This document shows, in pieces, positions 54,764 to 63,897 of a stretch of 64,000 nt of DNA (within the stretch, counting starts at the first letter, position 1; each line of letters begins with the position of its first letter). Location of the stretch: the NCBI GenBank assembly GCA_028284145.1, contig JANQSH010000051.1, positions 1-64,000 of the forward strand, read 5' to 3'. Position numbers and translations under genes: made by a program. The notes under the pieces were generated by a model. It was given only the letters and a program-made list of their open reading frames with translations. It did not search any database and was not told the DNA's origin. Source of the stretch: Planctomycetaceae bacterium. Its GTDB lineage: Bacteria > Planctomycetota > Planctomycetia > Planctomycetales > Planctomycetaceae.

Positions 54764-56243
54764 GATGGACCCGGTCTATATCCCCTGCTCCCATTGTGAT
54801 CAGGACGTCTCCTGGCTGGACTTCATCCTCTAATGTGGAGATCAACTGGTCAAGAGATGCAAAGGTCTGTACCGGCTGTTTCGCAGAAACTGCGTTCCTG
54901 GCGACACTTTTTCGCTGGAAGACATCCAGGCGATCAGCCAGTCGCTGCGTGACATCGACTTGTTGCGTCTCCAGGTTTTGCTCCCGAGCGGCAAAAATGG
55001 GAGCCAGCATGATGGCATCCGCATCGCCAAAGCTGGCAGCGAAATCCTCAAGCAATGCTTCGGTCCGCGAAATTTGATGCGGTTGAAACGCACAGAGAAT
55101 TCGCCGTTTGCCAAACAGTTGCCGAGCCGTCCGCAAGGCGTACTTCACTGCCGAGGGATGATGGGCAAAGTCGTCCATCAGCGAAACGCCGCGCCAAGTC
55201 CCTTTATGCTCAAACCGCCGGCGCACGCCCAGGAAGTTCTCCAGACTCTCGCGAATGACGGATGAAGCGACACCCTGTCGGTGGCACATCGCAATCGCTG
55301 CCAGCGCGTTGAGCACATTGTGCTCCCCGTACAGCCTCAGGGTGATCTCGCTGAAATAGTTTCCCCGATAAAACACGCGAAAGCGAACCCCTTCGCTATA
55401 GACCTTAATGTCCGTGGCCCACCAGTCAGAACCGGATTGAAGGGAAAACGTCTCGGTTTCGGCGGGAGACGCCACCGCACATTCCGCCGACGTGGGACAG
55501 TCGCCACGAACCAGCAACGTTCCATGCGTCGGCATCTGTTGAGCGAATTCGGCAAACGCCGATTGCAGATCGGTCGTGTCGGTGAAGTAGTCGAAGTGGT
55601 CTGGCTCGATTCCGAGTATTGCTGCATGTTGAGGCTTCAGTTGCAGAAAATTCCGCTGGTATTCACACCCTTCGACCACGAAGAGTTCTCCGCTGCCGGC
55701 CCAGCCACTGCTGCCACGATATTCCGCATCGATCAGTTCGGCACCAATCACTGCCGAGGGTTCCAGACCTGCGTCTCTTAGAATGACTGACGTCATGGCG
55801 GTGGTTGTGCTTTTGCCATGCGTTCCGGTGATGGCCAGCCCCTGACGCCCCTGCATCAGTTGTCCGAGCAATTCCGTATAGGAGAGTTGTGGAATTTTGA
55901 GTTGCTCGGCCTGACGACGCTCGGGGTTTTCCAAACCCACAGCCGGACTGTAGATCAACACATCACAATCACCTGGCAGAAAGTGGTCCTGATGGCCAAA
56001 GTGGACATGCAGTCCACGTTTTCGCATGGCACGGAGTGCTGCGGAAGGTTTTTGCAAATCGGAACCGGTCACATTCCAGTTTCGATCGGTCAGCAATTCC
56101 GCCAGCGCTTTCATGCCCGATCCGCAAATACCGACCAGATGTGCGGACGACCATTCCCCCAACGAGCCGCGCACGGTACGTGGACTGTAAGGCAACGGTG
56201 AGATGCCGGGGCGAGTTTGACGTTGCGTGTGTGGTGAGATCAT
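54726..56243 (-). CDS. murC: UDP-N-acetylmuramate-L-alanine ligase MurC
   Basis: 505 residues. N-terminal Rossmann AHLVGICGSGMKALAELL, ATP loop ITGTHGKSTTTAM, EGCEYQRNFLQLKP, and C-terminal DDFAHHPSAVKYAL and LEDEVQPGDVLITMGAGDI are the Mur ligase motifs. The N-terminus is about 25 residues longer than usual; the ATG at 56243 has no ribosome site and lies 7 bp from repeat copy 12, so a later start (for example GTG at 56174) is possible. Overlaps murB. Confidence 0.95.
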   Translation of the reverse strand: MISPHTQRQTRPGISPLPYSPRTVRGSLGEWSSAHLVGICGSGMKALAELLTDRNWNVTGSDLQKPSAALRAMRKRGLHVHFGHQDHFLPGDCDVLIYSPAVGLENPERRQAEQLKIPQLSYTELLGQLMQGRQGLAITGTHGKSTTTAMTSVILRDAGLEPSAVIGAELIDAEYRGSSGWAGSGELFVVEGCEYQRNFLQLKPQHAAILGIEPDHFDYFTDTTDLQSAFAEFAQQMPTHGTLLVRGDCPTSAECAVASPAETETFSLQSGSDWWATDIKVYSEGVRFRVFYRGNYFSEITLRLYGEHNVLNALAAIAMCHRQGVASSVIRESLENFLGVRRRFEHKGTWRGVSLMDDFAHHPSAVKYALRTARQLFGKRRILCAFQPHQISRTEALLEDFAASFGDADAIMLAPIFAAREQNLETQQVDVTQRLADRLDVFQRKSVARNAVSAKQPVQTFASLDQLISTLEDEVQPGDVLITMGAGDIDRVHHELTRGIQRHHS

Positions 56244-56249
56244 AAAGGC

Positions 56250-56351
56250 TAAGCGTAATACGCTTTCTCGTGGCCGCGAAGAATGTCTTTCGGTTTACAA
56301 CGGGTGGCTCCCACAAGCCAGAACCGTCACACAAAAAGGTAAACTGCTCTC
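56250..56351 (-). repeat. 102-bp MITE-like element, copy 12 (subfamily B)
   Basis: Begins TAAGCGTAATACGCTTTC, ends AAAAAGGTAAACTGCTCTC. Lies 7 bp upstream of the annotated murC start, so murC's 5' region is element sequence. Confidence 0.88.
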
Positions 56352-56999
56352 ATCCCGCAGACAACCGGCGAACGCTTTCCATTCAGGAGCAGAATTCGTG
56401 ACGCGATCGAGACAGCAAAATGACTTTCCGCCCCAATAGCGTACGAACGTGGACTACGGAGTGCCCTGAACCAAAGCGCCTGTCGCCATGTGCGGGACTG
56501 TTTATCGGTCGGTTCAGCTTGAGGCCTTCACGGGTTATACTGAGGGCATCGAATGAGCGGCCGAGTGCGTCGCATTCTGACCTTCGTGCGGATTAACAAA
56601 ACAGCGTGAGTGTAGTAAACGAGGCAAACCGGGGGAACGTTGACTGGCGTTTCCTTCCGAATTGGCGAATACCGGAATTCATAACCTTCAGACTGAAGTG
56701 CGGCCAGACAATCACACATTCTCCGCGCGCGAAGTGTGAAACATTCTCCAGAAGCCGGTATGGTAACATGCGTAACACATTCACATTGAATGAAGTCCTT
56801 GTATTTGACACGCTCTGACGGGCCTCTACAATCGTTGGTTTCCTTCGCGCCGGTGCTCTTTCGTGCATGACGTGTGAGCCGCAAAGTAATCCGTTTCAAA
56901 ACCGGTTGGTGGCGGGAATTCACATCATCATCATCAAGTCCGTGTGAATTCGCTGCACACAGAGGTTTTGAACTTTCCTGTAATCAAGTGGGATTTCCC
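56352..56999. other. Long intergenic region upstream of argB
   Basis: About 650 bp. No gene is supported (a minus-strand frame at 56528-56923 lacks a start signal and family resemblance). A TATACT-like -10 at 56536 is a possible promoter. No ARG box was recognised. Confidence 0.5.
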
Positions 57000-57878
57000 G
57001 TGGACGACGCGATTCGCAAAGCCAGGGTCCTGATCGAAGCATTGGGCTGGATTCAACAGTTTCGAGGACGCTACGTTGTCATCAAACTGGGAGGCAGTAC
57101 TCTCGACGACCAGCACGCTATCCGTAGTTTTCTGACGGATGTCATTTTCATGGAAACGGTTGGCATGCACCCGGTTCTGATTCATGGCGGAGGCAAATCG
57201 ATCAGCCGGGCGATGCAGACAGCCGGCATAGAACCGAAGTTCGTACATGGACGCCGCTACACAGACGAAGCAACATTGAAAATTGCTTCGACTGTTCTGA
57301 GTCAGGAAATCAGCACTTCGCTGGCGGAGATGATTTGCGAGCAGGGTGGCAGAGCGAAGCCACTGCATTTCGGCTCACAGAATTGTCTATTCGGAAAGAA
57401 ACTTGTGTTTCAAGATCCCGTATCAGGTGAATCACTCGATCTGGGGCGTGTCGGTGAAGTTACGCACATCGATGAAGACCTGCTCCGGAAAACTTGTACC
57501 AGTGAGCACATTCCGGTGATACCATCGATTGCGATGGATGAAGATGGACAGTTGCTGAATGTGAATGCGGATACAGCCGCCGCAAACGTCGCGCGTTTGC
57601 TGAAAGCTGAAAAACTGGTGTTCCTGAGCGACGTCCCGGGGATTTTCCGCGACCTGAATGATCGCGAATCATTGATTTCTCATTTGGAAACAAAAATCTG
57701 TCGTGACTTGATTGCAGATGGAACGATCGACGCCGGCATGGTTCCCAAAGTGGATGCGGCGTTGGATGCATTGGATGCAGGGGTGCGTAAGGTGCACATT
57801 GTCGATGCCTGCATGCCCCACTCTCTGTTGCTGGAAATCTATTCGGACAAAGGGATCGGGACGGAAATAGTTGCATGA
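57000..57878 (+). CDS. argB: Acetylglutamate kinase ArgB
   Basis: 292 residues from the GTG at 57000 (GGGA upstream); the open frame reaches 56874 but its extra part is not ArgB-like. The signatures [24 protein letters not shown] and [28 protein letters not shown] are present. Second step of arginine synthesis. First gene of argB-argD-argF on this strand, with a 94-bp gap to argD. Confidence 0.95.
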   Translation: MDDAIRKARVLIEALGWIQQFRGRYVVIKLGGSTLDDQHAIRSFLTDVIFMETVGMHPVLIHGGGKSISRAMQTAGIEPKFVHGRRYTDEATLKIASTVLSQEISTSLAEMICEQGGRAKPLHFGSQNCLFGKKLVFQDPVSGESLDLGRVGEVTHIDEDLLRKTCTSEHIPVIPSIAMDEDGQLLNVNADTAAANVARLLKAEKLVFLSDVPGIFRDLNDRESLISHLETKICRDLIADGTIDAGMVPKVDAALDALDAGVRKVHIVDACMPHSLLLEIYSDKGIGTEIVA

Positions 57879-57972
57879 ACCTTTTTCCGACCAGATGTGT
57901 CTGCTGACTTTCGCGACGAACAGTTTACTTTGACTGCATCGAACAGTGACTTGAATTCAAAAGGAAAGCGGA

Positions 57973-59178
57973 ATGAACATGACAGCCACCGGCAGCAGTC
58001 AGGAAACAATCGCGCTCTTTGACAAGTATGTGATTCCCAATTACGGTCGGTATCCAGTCAGTCTGGTGCGTGGCGAAGGGTCGCACGTCTGGGATGCAGA
58101 GGGGAAACGTTACCTTGATCTGTTTCCCGGTTGGGGCTGCAACATTCTCGGCTACTGCCCCCCCAAGGTTGTACAACGCGTTCAGGAACAGGTGTCGCAA
58201 CTCATTCATGTGCCGAACACCTGGTACACCGAGCAGCAGGGGAAATTCGCCCAATGGCTGAGTACCAAAGGTTTCGGCCAGGCCTTCTTCTGTAACAGTG
58301 GTGCCGAGGCGATTGAAGGTGCAATCAAACTCGCCCGACTGCATACGACCGACAACCGCTACAGGATCATCAGTTTCGAGAACAGCTTCCACGGTCGCAC
58401 AATGGGCGCGATTACCGCGACCGGACAGCCCAAATACCACGAAGGTCTCGGTCCGCTGGTCGCCGGTTTCCGCTACGCTCCTTACAACGATCTGGCCGCT
58501 GTTGAAGAACTGATGGACGACGAAACGTGTGCCATTCTGCTGGAACCAATTCAAGGTGAAGGGGGCGTCAACATCGCCGACGAATCGTTTCTTGCCGGGT
58601 TGCGACAGCTGGCGGATGACAACAACTGCCTTCTCATTTTTGACGAAGTGCAAACCGGCATGGGGCGAACGGGGGAATGGTTCGCTTACCAGCGGTACGG
58701 CATTCAACCCGATGTGATGACACTCGCCAAAGGGCTCGCCGGTGGTGTCGCCTGTGGTGCGATCATGGCCAGACCGGAGGTCGCCCAGAGTCTGCGACCC
58801 GGCACTCACGCCAGCACCTTCGGCGGCAACGCAATTGCGATGGCAGCGGGCATTGCGACCGCTGAAACCATCGAAGAAGAAAACCTGTTGGAAAACTGCA
58901 AAGCGATGTCCGATCGCATCAAACAGCATATTGAACAACTCGCCGCAGAACTGCCCATTATTCAGGACGTGCGCGTTTGTGGCATGATGATCGGCATTGA
59001 CCTGACGACTTCCGCAACGCCGGCAGTTAGTGCCTGCATGGAACGGGGAGTGCTCATCAACGCCACTCACGACACGGTTGTCCGATTGCTGCCTGCGATC
59101 AACATCACGGCTGAGCAGGTTGACGAAGGCTGGCAGGTCATCAGCGATGTCTTCCGAGAGATGGCCGAAGACCAGTAA
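57973..59178 (+). CDS. argD: Acetylornithine aminotransferase ArgD
   Basis: 401 residues, class III PLP aminotransferase. Lys in [11 protein letters not shown] forms the aldimine, and motifs [26 protein letters not shown] and [14 protein letters not shown] are complete. Strong ribosome site AAGGAAAG before the ATG. The next gene, argF, begins 48 bp downstream. A long antisense frame (57925-59277) is a shadow. Confidence 0.95.
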   Translation: MNMTATGSSQETIALFDKYVIPNYGRYPVSLVRGEGSHVWDAEGKRYLDLFPGWGCNILGYCPPKVVQRVQEQVSQLIHVPNTWYTEQQGKFAQWLSTKGFGQAFFCNSGAEAIEGAIKLARLHTTDNRYRIISFENSFHGRTMGAITATGQPKYHEGLGPLVAGFRYAPYNDLAAVEELMDDETCAILLEPIQGEGGVNIADESFLAGLRQLADDNNCLLIFDEVQTGMGRTGEWFAYQRYGIQPDVMTLAKGLAGGVACGAIMARPEVAQSLRPGTHASTFGGNAIAMAAGIATAETIEEENLLENCKAMSDRIKQHIEQLAAELPIIQDVRVCGMMIGIDLTTSATPAVSACMERGVLINATHDTVVRLLPAINITAEQVDEGWQVISDVFREMAEDQ

Positions 59179-59226
59179 TGAACAGCCCAAAATCCTCCAC
59201 AATGAAATTCTAAACGAGCCGAGGCC

Positions 59227-60147
59227 ATGCAACACCTCCGTTCCCTTTTCGATGTTACTTCCGACGAAGCACTTCAAATTCTGCAGACCGCTGCGGATAT
59301 CAAGCGGAACGACACACTCGGCGAACGTCCCGCAATACTGCAGGGTTACACTCTCATTCAGTTGTTCGAGAAGCCTTCACTCCGCACGCGTTGCAGTTTT
59401 GAAGCCGCCATCACCCAACTTGGTGGCGGTGGACTCTTCATGACCTGTGCCGAGGCCGGGCTGAATGGACGGGAATCGATAGAAGATGTCGCGCGAGTTG
59501 TCGCTGGGTATGCCGACTTCATTGTGCTGCGAACTTTCTCACAGAAATTGATTGAGGATTTCGCAGCCATCAGCAGTGTCCCGGTAATCAACGGTCTATC
59601 GGATGAACGTCATCCCTGCCAGGCGCTGACCGATTTGTTTACGCTGCAGGAAGTTTTCGGTGCGCTCGATGATTTACATCTGGTTTTTGTTGGCGACGGA
59701 AACAACGTCTCGGCATCGCTGGCAATTCTGACAGCAATGCTTGGTGTCAAATTTACACTGGCGACTCCACCAGACTTTCAACTCGATGATTCAATCATCG
59801 CGGAGGTTCAACAGCGGTATCCCGACGCACAGTTTACTGCGACGAACGATCCGGTCGCGGCGGTCAAAGAGGCATCGGTCGTTTACACCGACGTCTGGGC
59901 CAGCATGGGACAGGAAAGCGAACAGAATGCCCGCATCAAGGCGTTCCAGGGATTTCAAGTCAATGTCGACTTGATGAACGCGGCCCCGAAAGATTGCAAA
60001 TTCATGCACGACCTGCCCGCCAAGCGGGGACTCGAAGTCACTGATGAGGTGATGGATGGTCCCAACAGCATCGTGTTTCAACAGGCGGAAAACCGCATGC
60101 ACCTTGCCAAAGGTCTGTTTGTCGCCCTGGCCCGAGGCAACGCTTAG
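59227..60147 (+). CDS. argF: Ornithine carbamoyltransferase ArgF
   Basis: 306 residues, usual length. Carbamoyl phosphate-binding site FEKPSLRTR (family consensus S-T-R-T-R; here SLRTR), the HPCQALTD motif and the ornithine-side motif at 260-265, which reads MHDLPA instead of the common MHCLPA. Asp262 replaces the usual Cys. The rest of the fold, including DVWASMGQE and ENRMHLAKGL, is intact. The substitution may mark a different substrate such as an acetylated or succinylated ornithine, or a lineage variant. In the arg cluster, 48 bp after argD. Confidence 0.9.
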   Translation: MQHLRSLFDVTSDEALQILQTAADIKRNDTLGERPAILQGYTLIQLFEKPSLRTRCSFEAAITQLGGGGLFMTCAEAGLNGRESIEDVARVVAGYADFIVLRTFSQKLIEDFAAISSVPVINGLSDERHPCQALTDLFTLQEVFGALDDLHLVFVGDGNNVSASLAILTAMLGVKFTLATPPDFQLDDSIIAEVQQRYPDAQFTATNDPVAAVKEASVVYTDVWASMGQESEQNARIKAFQGFQVNVDLMNAAPKDCKFMHDLPAKRGLEVTDEVMDGPNSIVFQQAENRMHLAKGLFVALARGNA

Positions 60148-60171
60148 GCACTTAACAGAAATGGTTTTCTC

Positions 60172-60918
60172 ATGCGACACGATGGACGACAACCAGACGA
60201 ACTCCGCCCCATCACGATCCAGCGGCAATACACGCACTCCAGTCCGGGAAGTGTACTCATTCGCGGCGGCGATACGCTTGTCCTGTGCACGGCGAGCGTT
60301 GACGAGGATGTGCCACCCTGGAAGAAGAACATGGAAAATCCGACCGGCTGGGTGACGGCGGAATACAGTATGTTGCCCGGCAGCACATCGCCCCGCAAAC
60401 GGCGCGAGCGGAACAAAATCGATGGCCGCTCCAGCGAAATTCAACGGTTAATCGGTCGCTCTCTGCGAGCCGTGGTCGACATGGCCGTACTCGGCCCGAG
60501 AACAATCACTGTCGACTGCGACGTGATTCAAGCTGATGGCGGCACACGAACCTTGAGCATCACTGGGGGGTTTGTTGCGCTGGTCGATGCGGTCGCATCA
60601 ATTACAGGCGAAGGCGCGTCCACCGTGCCGCCGGTTTTTACCGCGAGTGTCGCGGCTGTCAGCCTCGGCCATGTGAACGGCGAATTGCTGCTCGATTTGA
60701 ATTACGCTGAAGACAGTGGCGCAGAGGTTGACATGAACATTGTGATGACCGGCCCAAATGACGACCTGCCGGGAGAATACATCGAAGTGCAAGGGACAGC
60801 GGAAGGCCGGACCTTTTCCCACGAACAGTTGAATGAGCAACTCTCACTCGCGGAAACCGGCATCGCCAGGTTGACCGAATTGCAACAGGAGGCCTTGGGT
60901 GACGTCTGGCCGTTGTGA
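60172..60918 (+). CDS. rph: Ribonuclease PH
   Basis: 248 residues. Phosphorolytic 3'-to-5' exoribonuclease that trims tRNA 3' ends. Signatures [67 protein letters not shown] and [13 protein letters not shown]. Hexamer in the cytoplasm. Starts 24 bp after argF on the same strand and may be co-transcribed with the arg genes. Confidence 0.96.
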   Translation: MRHDGRQPDELRPITIQRQYTHSSPGSVLIRGGDTLVLCTASVDEDVPPWKKNMENPTGWVTAEYSMLPGSTSPRKRRERNKIDGRSSEIQRLIGRSLRAVVDMAVLGPRTITVDCDVIQADGGTRTLSITGGFVALVDAVASITGEGASTVPPVFTASVAAVSLGHVNGELLLDLNYAEDSGAEVDMNIVMTGPNDDLPGEYIEVQGTAEGRTFSHEQLNEQLSLAETGIARLTELQQEALGDVWPL

Positions 60919-60981
60919 TTTCTTATGTCGTTCAACCTTGATCGATTCGGCAATCCTTCTCGCTTCGCTCCCCGCCAGGGT

Positions 60982-60987
60982 TATAAT
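60982..60987 (+). promoter_or_regulatory. Possible -10 element
   Basis: TATAAT matches the sigma-70 -10 consensus exactly, 76 bp upstream of the next gene; a -35 partner is weak. Confidence 0.35.
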
Positions 60988-61063
60988 GGGGAGAGTATTT
61001 CTGAATGCCCAATCACGAGAATTGCGTGGCTTTCTGCCAACACACAGCAAATGGGCGTGACAC

Positions 61064-61933
61064 GTGACCAAAATCCTCGAACGAGAAGAGTATGTCGAAC
61101 AGGCTCATTTTTTTCGCGTCTACCGTGAAAGGATGGACGAAGATGTTCCCACGCAGGATATCCTCTCCAGTGTTCGCGAAGAGATTCTCGCCACGGCAAA
61201 GCTGGCAATGGCCATCGAATTCCTCAAGGGTGAAATTCTGCATCGCGGCGAGATGCATCAGGGGATGGCTCGGCTCGAACATTACTTCACACCGTTTCAA
61301 ACCTTTGTCATGGAACGGGCCGAAGCGGACAAGTCCAAATTCGATCAGCGGATTGCCTTGGAGGTGTTGCAGCGTTTGGCGGAATACCTCTCCAAATCAC
61401 CAGCGCCCGCCGGACTGTTCATCTACCAGTTTGAATCGATCGCGCGAAATCGCCTGGGGTACGACGTCGGCATGACGGCAATGGCCGCCGACCCGTTTTA
61501 TGGTGACGACTGGCGGGAGTGGATTCTGCACAGCCGCCTGAAACTGGGCGGTACCGACTTCACCGACATGTTGTATTACCGCTCCGAACATTACGTGGAG
61601 GAACAGCGCCGCCGGACCTGTGAGCAGGAGTATCAGGCGTCCTACCCCATTTTGTTCGGAGTTCAGGAGGGCCGCATCGCCCAGGCGAACCGTGGCAAAG
61701 ACCCACTCTACATGTTCGCTGCTTTACAACGGCATCTCGGCTATCCCAAGGTCCCTCGACAGAAAGTGAAGTCGAATCAACCGGATATTCACCCCGCGTT
61801 GGAAATGCGACTGCATCGCATCGAACAGCGAATCAAACTGCTGGAACAGGAGATGAAGGGAGGCATCGACCTGAACGAGTTCATGAAACAGGAGCCGAAC
61901 TTCACCGATCTCGACAACCCGACTGTGAGTTGA
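61064..61933 (+). CDS. Conserved-type cytoplasmic protein of unknown function
   Basis: 289 residues from a GTG. No signal peptide or membrane segment. Mostly helical, with ILATAKLAMAIEFLKGEIL, FDQRIALEVLQRLAEYLSKSPAP and a C-terminal coiled coil (LEMRLHRIEQRIKLLEQEMKG). The middle (DDWREWILHSRLKLGGTDFTDMLYYRSEHYVEEQ) has a compact alpha-beta character. No domain recognised. Follows rph by 145 bp, with its own possible -10. Confidence 0.7.
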   Translation: MTKILEREEYVEQAHFFRVYRERMDEDVPTQDILSSVREEILATAKLAMAIEFLKGEILHRGEMHQGMARLEHYFTPFQTFVMERAEADKSKFDQRIALEVLQRLAEYLSKSPAPAGLFIYQFESIARNRLGYDVGMTAMAADPFYGDDWREWILHSRLKLGGTDFTDMLYYRSEHYVEEQRRRTCEQEYQASYPILFGVQEGRIAQANRGKDPLYMFAALQRHLGYPKVPRQKVKSNQPDIHPALEMRLHRIEQRIKLLEQEMKGGIDLNEFMKQEPNFTDLDNPTVS

Positions 61934-61939
61934 ATCCAT

Positions 61940-61995
61940 CGAGTGCCTTGTCAAGGCTTTGTTTTGGGGTACGGTTTCCTTCCCGCTCCTTTGCG
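61940..61995 (+). repeat. Short dispersed repeat, CCTTGTCAAGG family, copy 2
   Basis: GAGTGCCTTGTCAAGGCTTTG then a G-run and CCCGCTCC match 9822-9882. The dyad CCTTG-T-CAAGG is conserved. Confidence 0.55.
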
Positions 61996-62100
61996 AACTT
62001 CGCATCTCGGCGTGAGAATAACTCTTATCAACATGCGTGGCGGGCTGGTGTTGTTCAAGCCGGGACGAATTGATGATCGTGAATTACCCCATAACCTCGG

Positions 62101-63753
62101 TCAATTCACGTCGCGGACGGGCAGGTCGAGCAGGCGGCGGTGCAGTGGGCCGAGTCGTTCGCCGCCAATTGGAACACGAACGCGGATCATGCCCCAGATC
62201 TGATTGTCGCGCACATCGTCATGTTGGGCTTCCACACCGGCCGTCAGGCGGGAACCGGGCCATTTGCAATTGAAGTCGTACAGGCGCAGTTCCAATCGCC
62301 CCCGGACGCCGAAAATCTCTTCGTAGTTGTCATGGCTCGTATCGAAATAGTATGTTCCCACAAAGGCCCGCAGTTCGACCCAGTCATTCTCTCCCAAGGC
62401 CAAAAGTCGCAATCCCGTTTCCACATCAAAGCCGTAGGCGGCGCGTTCCACTCCATTCGAAGTGCCAATACCATTGGCAAAGATGGCATTGATGGTCGTG
62501 TTGGATGAATCCGGATTCGGAATGTAGCCATTGGCGCGCAGGTCCCAGTTGACCGTCAGGAATTCCATCCCGACGACACCTCGGTAGAATTCATTCTCAC
62601 CTTCCGTGGTCAGGTAGTCGTAATAGGCATAGAGGCTGAAGACTTTGCATTCGTCAATCAACTCGCGAATGCCGATGCCCGCACCCGCTTCGTAGTTGTC
62701 GCTGTCGTCCATCCGCCCGCGAAGGTGCGCGAAGAAGATCCAGTCGCAATCCTGCAAAATGGGAACGAAGAGATTGGTGTCGACTGTGACGAGGTCATCC
62801 CCCGGTTTGGCAGTGGACGCAATAAAGGGATGGTAATGCGGTGCCACTCCAAGGTCATGGCAGGCGACACCGTCGACGCAGTGTGAGCCGATGACTTCTT
62901 CGGCTGGAAGCGGATAATGAAAATTACCACCCACATCAGCTGGCGCGCAGTGACCTTCAACCAACGGCACGTCATGTTCATCGCGGAACATGCCGCCGAA
63001 CAGACCACTGTGTCTGGCCAGCCGGGTTTGACCATAAGGAGGTGCACCGGCCAGGAGATTCTCTTTATAGATGGCCGGAATATGCTGCTGCACAACCGGC
63101 GCTTCGTAACCCCAGGTGGTCGATTGTGCCATCCCCACCGGCGTATTTGGTTGGGTTGTCGGGATGGTATGAGATTTGGCCCCGTATGGTTGCACATACA
63201 TGTACTGTGTGGGAATCATTTGATACGGTTGGGGTTGAAACCGGGATGGAGGCGATTTGTGCAAGACGGGACCGGGTACGTAACCAGCAAAATTCTGCGC
63301 CGAGAGAGTGTCTGGTTGAGACGTCGAATGATCGACCTGTTGCGTATTGGAAGGTTGTGCTCCTTTACTGCACCGAATCGCTTTGCAGTTTGGACTTTCT
63401 TCCGGGAACAGAGAGAGCGATTGCCCCTTTTGACTCTGCTCGATCAGTCGTTCGGCTGCATCATTCCGATGGGTTTTCGCTATCGGTTGAGAGGAGGTTG
63501 TGGTGGCGTCCGCAGGGAATGGAAATGGCGTCGGGGATTCCTGCGCTGTTGCTGCAGACTTTGGCTGGTTGCGACTGAAATCGTTGATAGGAGCAGGCGG
63601 TCCCGCTTTGGCCGCACCGGGATCGGTCTCGCTTACAAAGTGGAACGGATCATCCGCCAATGTCGAAGAGCAAAGGCCTGTTATGGCAATGCTCCCGGCA
63701 CACAGGATCGATGCAATCCACTGGCGAATGGTTTTCGTTCTGACTGGCATCAT
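62101..63753 (-). CDS. Secreted protein with inverse-autotransporter-like beta-barrel
   Basis: 550 residues from the ATG at 63753 (63750 is equally possible, with GAGG just upstream). A signal peptide (IRQWIASILCAGSIAITGLCSSTLADD) is followed by a Pro/Gln-rich linker (40-250). The C-terminal region (about 300-545) has repeated amphipathic beta strands: HLRGRMDDSDNYEAGAGIGIRELIDECKVFSLYAYYDYLTTEGENEFYRGVVGMEFLTVNWDLRANGYIP, then LELRLYDFNCKWPGSRLTAGVEAQHDDVRD. This order resembles the IAT_beta barrel of intimin/invasin, but no passenger follows. Likely outer-membrane. Family call is inference. Confidence 0.65.
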   Translation of the reverse strand: MMPVRTKTIRQWIASILCAGSIAITGLCSSTLADDPFHFVSETDPGAAKAGPPAPINDFSRNQPKSAATAQESPTPFPFPADATTTSSQPIAKTHRNDAAERLIEQSQKGQSLSLFPEESPNCKAIRCSKGAQPSNTQQVDHSTSQPDTLSAQNFAGYVPGPVLHKSPPSRFQPQPYQMIPTQYMYVQPYGAKSHTIPTTQPNTPVGMAQSTTWGYEAPVVQQHIPAIYKENLLAGAPPYGQTRLARHSGLFGGMFRDEHDVPLVEGHCAPADVGGNFHYPLPAEEVIGSHCVDGVACHDLGVAPHYHPFIASTAKPGDDLVTVDTNLFVPILQDCDWIFFAHLRGRMDDSDNYEAGAGIGIRELIDECKVFSLYAYYDYLTTEGENEFYRGVVGMEFLTVNWDLRANGYIPNPDSSNTTINAIFANGIGTSNGVERAAYGFDVETGLRLLALGENDWVELRAFVGTYYFDTSHDNYEEIFGVRGRLELRLYDFNCKWPGSRLTAGVEAQHDDVRDNQIWGMIRVRVPIGGERLGPLHRRLLDLPVRDVN

Positions 63754-63792
63754 GCCATCCTCGTTTGGGAAGTTGTTCAGACAAGTCAAACC

Positions 63793-63897
63793 TGAAGAGC
63801 ATTACGCTCTTCTGTGCCACGATGGGCGTTGTTGTCAGGACTACAGACACAGGCTCCCACGAGCCGGAGACGTCACACCAGAAGATAAACTGCTCTA
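63793..63897 (-). repeat. 102-bp MITE-like element, copy 13 (subfamily A)
   Basis: Reverse orientation, TGAAGAGCATTACGCTCTTC at the left; the right end AAACTGCTCTA carries the stop codon of the next minus-strand gene. Confidence 0.9.

Noticed and set aside
56528-56923. 131-codon minus-strand frame upstream of argB
   Set aside because: Cys/Arg-rich composition, no start signal and overlaps the argB leader.
57925-59277. 450-codon frame antisense to argD
   Set aside because: Complete shadow of argD; typical of GC-rich codon third positions.
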